DNA of 64,000 nt, from the NCBI GenBank assembly GCA_025403435.1, contig CM046340.1, positions 11,538,091 to 11,602,090 of the forward strand. Direction: 5' to 3'. A program made the translations under genes and the position numbers. Each line of letters opens with the position of its first letter. Position 1 is the first letter of the stretch. The notes under the pieces were generated by a model. That model was given only the letters and a program-made list of their open reading frames with translations. It was not told the origin of the DNA and made no database searches. Shown here piece by piece: positions 60,774-64,000 of this stretch. Source of the DNA: Artocarpus heterophyllus. Its lineage: Eukaryota; Streptophyta; Magnoliopsida; Rosales; Moraceae.

Positions 60774-62956
60774 ATTATGATGGTTGGTCATCTTGGCAAG
60801 CTCTCTCTCTCTAGCACCGCCATTGCTATCTCCTTTTGTGCTGTTTGTGGCTTCAGTCTTCTTGTAAGTCTTATTTCTCTCTTCTAAATTCTTTTTGTCT
60901 AATTAATTCTAATAGCAGATTTGAAGATTATTAATTGATAAAAAAATAATTCTTTCTTTAGTTAGATGATTGAAAGGAACTGAATTTAACCTTGGAAGGC
61001 AATTTGTAAATCATAAGAGAGTTTTGATTGTTACTTTAGTTGTTAGTTTCTTAAAGTAGGCAAATAGTTTTGTCCTTTTAAATTGATCCTATTTCACTTT
61101 CCACTTAAATTCCAAAAATTTCCAAGTAATTATTAAATGTCTGAACCTCACTAAGTAATTAGAACAATGAAATGAGTTTCGTCAAGGAATCTTTTTATCT
61201 CATTTTGTTTATGGTAAAAAATAAGAGTTAAGATAGAGAGAGAGAAGAGTATTGCCTACATTATTACTCTCTAGCACACTACAATATGGTGTAACAAAAA
61301 AACTCAGCTGGCTTTCTCTAGTAACTTGATTTGTGACTTGTTCATGATGCCAAGCAGTATGGAATGGCCAGTGCACTGGAAACTCTCTGTGGGCAAGCAT
61401 ATGGAGCCAAACAAGATCGAAAACTTGGGATCCAAACAAGCACTGCCATTTTCTGTTTAATCTTGGTCTGTATTCCTCTGTCTCTAATCTTAATCTTCAT
61501 GGGTAAAATCCTCATATTCATGGGACAAGACCCTGAAATCTCGAAAGAAGCCGGTAAATTCGCGATGTGGCATATTCCTGTGCTCTTTGCTTGTGAACAC
61601 TTCAGCCACTTGTTAAGTATTTTCTGACACAAAGCCTTAGCATTCCCTTGCTGGTGAGCTCATGTGCTTCTCTTCGTTGCCATGTGCCTTTATGTTGGGC
61701 TTTGGTATTCAAGATCAAGCTAGAACATCTCGAGGCAGCATCGTCCATTGGTGTTTCTTATTGGTTGAATGTGATCTAACTTGTGTTACACATGAAATGT
61801 TCCTCTGACTGTGAAAATACCCTGATTTCGATTTCGTTAGAGCAATTTCAAGGTTTGAGAGAGTTCCTGCGGCTTGCCATTCCTTCTGCTGTAATGATTT
61901 GGCAGTATAATTTCTTCCTTCAGATCTCAAAAAGTTTATTTTATTTTGCTCTCCTAATAGTACTCTTAATTATGTTTGTTTTTTCTTCTAGCCTTGAAGG
62001 GTGGTCATTTGAGCTGCTTACTTTGCTATCTGGTTTTCTACCAAATCCGGCACTTCAGACTTCAGTGTTATCTGGTTGGTATTTGTTCTGTCACCATTGC
62101 TTCATAAATAAAAAAATATAACCTTCTGGATTTTGAATCGTTAACTTCATGCTTTTCTATCTATTTTTGTTCCTCAAAATGAAAGTAACTTTTGCTTTCT
62201 CTTAACAGTTTATCAACCATAACAACACTCTACACAATAGCAGAAGGACTTGGTGCAGCTGGAAGGTTGGCTCTAAAGACACAACAAGACATCTTCAAAT
62301 ATTTCTTACTAGTAAAACTTATTTTTAATGTTTACATTTCCCCCTTTTACAGCACCCGAGCTTCAAATGAATTAGACGCTGATAACCCGCAAGCAGCTCA
62401 TGTTGCTGTTGGCGCCGTCATTTTCCTTGCACTCTTGGAGGCAGCTACTGTGTGCACGGTTCTCTTTTTTAGCCGAAATTCTTTAGGTTACAGCTTCAGC
62501 AACGAGATTGAAGTTGTGAGCTATGCGTCCAACATGGCTCCTATGGCTTGCCTTTCAGTTATGCTCTACAGTTTGTATGCTGTCCTTTCAGGTTTTTCTT
62601 CTGTGATCTCTCTCATATTGCTTATAAAATCTCATTATGTATTGAATTATGATATTATCAGTGAAGAGTTGTTGTTCTTGTTTTTCCTTTGAATTATGAT
62701 CTTACGAGTGAAGAATTCTTGTTCTTGTTTTTTCCTTCTTCCAAAATCAGGCATTGCTAGGGGATGTGGTTGGCAATATTTGGGGGCTTTTATCAACCTT
62801 GGAGAATACCATTTCTTCGGACTTCCTGCTGGCGCGGTGTTCGGTTTCTGCTTAGACATGAGAGGAAAGGGACTTTGGATTGGAATTTTAGCTGGTTCCT
62901 TTTTACAAGCATTTCTGCTTTCTATCATAACGATTTTTACCAATCGGGAAAAGAAG

Positions 62957-63562
62957 GTTCGCCCTCCACTTCTTGATTCTTTTTAATTACTTCTTTTGAT
63001 TTTGTCTAGCTATCCAAAATATGCAACCAATCACACTCAATGGCGTAGCTAGGATTTTGAGTTTTGGAGGCCGAATTTTTTTTTAATCAAGATTATTCTA
63101 ATATATATAAAAAAGAAGTGCATGTGTTAATCAAGTCATTTTTCAGTCCTTTATTGATTTTGAACTGTAGTTTATAATTAAATTAAAGATGTTATATTAC
63201 ATAATAATAATAAAACAAACATCGCAAGTATTTATATTAAAGACATGCATTAAAATAATATATAGAGAGTTTACAGACATGCTATAAAAACATTTCGAAA
63301 GCACAAAGTACTCCGTATAATTAGTCATCCTAGCCTGCATGTATGGAGATTATAAAAGTATTGATAAAAAAAGATCGGACTTTAAATGAGATGTGTTTCT
63401 AGAATCTTAGTTGCTCTGTAATATTAATCATTTTGACATTAGAGTTAATGAATCTAAAGGCTTTAACAATAGCATGTCACAAAAAAATACAAGATGTGGA
63501 GGAGAGTGATTATTTAGGACATAAGAAATATAAACGAACATGCTATGAGTGAAACCAAAAGA
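62957..63562. other. Region between MATE copy 4 and the LOG relic
   Basis: No gene was seen. The last MATE exon expected here is missing. AT-rich sequence with a repeat-like phrase (GGCGTAGCTAGGATTTTGAG, near 63042). Confidence 0.45.
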
Positions 63563-64000
63563 TTACAGGTGGAGGTTTAAATCTGATGGTCGCTTCCTAT
63601 TTTCTTTCTTCCAATCAAGCTTGGACATTGCCATATCGGACTCTGGGTGAATGACTTGCATTTTGTCAAGCAGTTCATTAGCTGTTGAAGTAATAGCAAC
63701 GATTTGTCTCACTGACTTTACAATAAAGTTTTGTTCCACATCGTAATCCAAAAATTCAAAAAACCATCATAAATACCATTTACATCAAAAGACATAGGGT
63801 TTGGAGTGAATGCCCAACGAACTCCAACAAGCAACTACAAATAACTCTTCAAGGGTGCCTAAACCGCTAGATAATGCAATGAAAGCGTTAGAGCATGGAT
63901 CATGTTTTCAAGACACTTAGGGATATCCAAAACTCTCTCTTCCGTACCTATGATTTTTTCACAGAACTCCCCTCAGCTAGGAGATGAGGGATAATCCCTG
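63563..64000 (-). pseudogene. LOG-like gene relic (frameshifted, runs off the window)
   Basis: On the - strand the last 62 codons (63751-63563) match the C-terminus of the LOG-like ORF at 15016, including HPESD, the SKL-x-W segment and the final DLNLHL. Upstream pieces in other frames give [10 protein letters not shown] (about 63910), then [16 protein letters not shown] (about 63870-63820), where the signature PGG has become SSG, and GIIPHLLAEG near 63990. At least two frameshifts and a stop break it. No intron is visible in the part seen, so it may also be a retrocopy. The sequence just after its stop resembles that after the retroelement LOG stop (CTGTAATCTTTT). The 5' part is outside the window. 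Confidence 0.8.

Larger units (their letters stand above)
59705..62956 (+). pseudogene. MATE efflux transporter, copy 4 (transposon-disrupted pseudogene)
   Basis: The most diverged of the four MATE copies. Exons by eye: 59705-59895 joined to 60782-60863 (exon 1 split by a transposon), 61358-61901, 61992-62078, 62209-62265, 62353-62591, 62751-62956. Without the insert and one copy of its target repeat, exon 1 is 273 nt and in phase. Family motifs: CGQAYGAKQ in exon 2, GYSFSNE in exon 5, RGCGWQYLGAF in exon 6. Lesions: the transposon at 59896-60773, a 1-base loss near 61595 (exon 2 is 544 nt against 545), a TAA at 61777-61779, a GC donor at the end of exon 2, and no recognisable exon 7 downstream. 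Confidence 0.9.

Noticed and set aside
62192..62692. Single 166-codon frame in MATE copy 4
   Set aside because: It reads through an intron between exons 4 and 5; lengths of 57 and 239 nt as in the sister copies are preferred.
1..64000. CRISPR arrays, rRNA and tRNA genes
   Set aside because: No spaced identical repeats of the right kind, no rRNA sequence and no full tRNA cloverleaf were seen; the only tRNA-like match is a single B box near 60550.

Overview
The window looks like nuclear DNA of a flowering plant, most likely a eudicot; I cannot name the species. It is AT-rich, genes are split by GT-AG introns, and transposable elements make up much of it. The host content is a dispersed family of MATE (DETOXIFICATION-type) efflux transporter genes, all on the + strand. 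There are four copies: a dead one at 1375-5273, intact ones at 20835-24929 and 41756-45662, and a dead one at 59705-62956. Where they can be compared, internal exons have the same lengths (545, 87, 57, 239, 206 nt), so they arose by duplication of one gene.

Between copies 1 and 2 lies a complete, very young LTR element (10395-18595). It has two 1968-bp LTRs that differ at one base by eye, a TGAAT target duplication, an initiator-Met primer site and a polypurine tract. It carries no recognisable gag-pol. Its interior holds two open, intronless ORFs: a 173-aa basic, cysteine-cluster protein and a 216-aa LOG-like protein (the cytokinin-activating phosphoribohydrolase family). A frameshifted relic of the same LOG subfamily sits at the right edge on the - strand (63563-64000). 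This gene-carrying retroelement is the most unusual object in the window.

Between copies 2 and 3 is an older Ty3/gypsy element of the Tat type (27983-38561) with 612-bp LTRs, decayed gag and pol, and a spliced gene on the opposite strand between pol and the 3' LTR. Between copies 3 and 4 is a decayed Helitron on the - strand (about 49141-54260) in Rep, helicase, RPA-like order. A hAT-type element with 8-bp target duplications broke exon 1 of copy 4, and a relative lies just downstream of copy 1. Six copies of a small MITE family are scattered through the window, two of them inside introns of the intact MATE genes.

No rRNA, tRNA gene or CRISPR array was seen. Remaining stretches are AT-rich intergenic DNA with simple repeats, short tandem duplications and a few GC-rich gene-like fragments. 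Exon borders were set by eye from splice signals and by comparing the four MATE copies.
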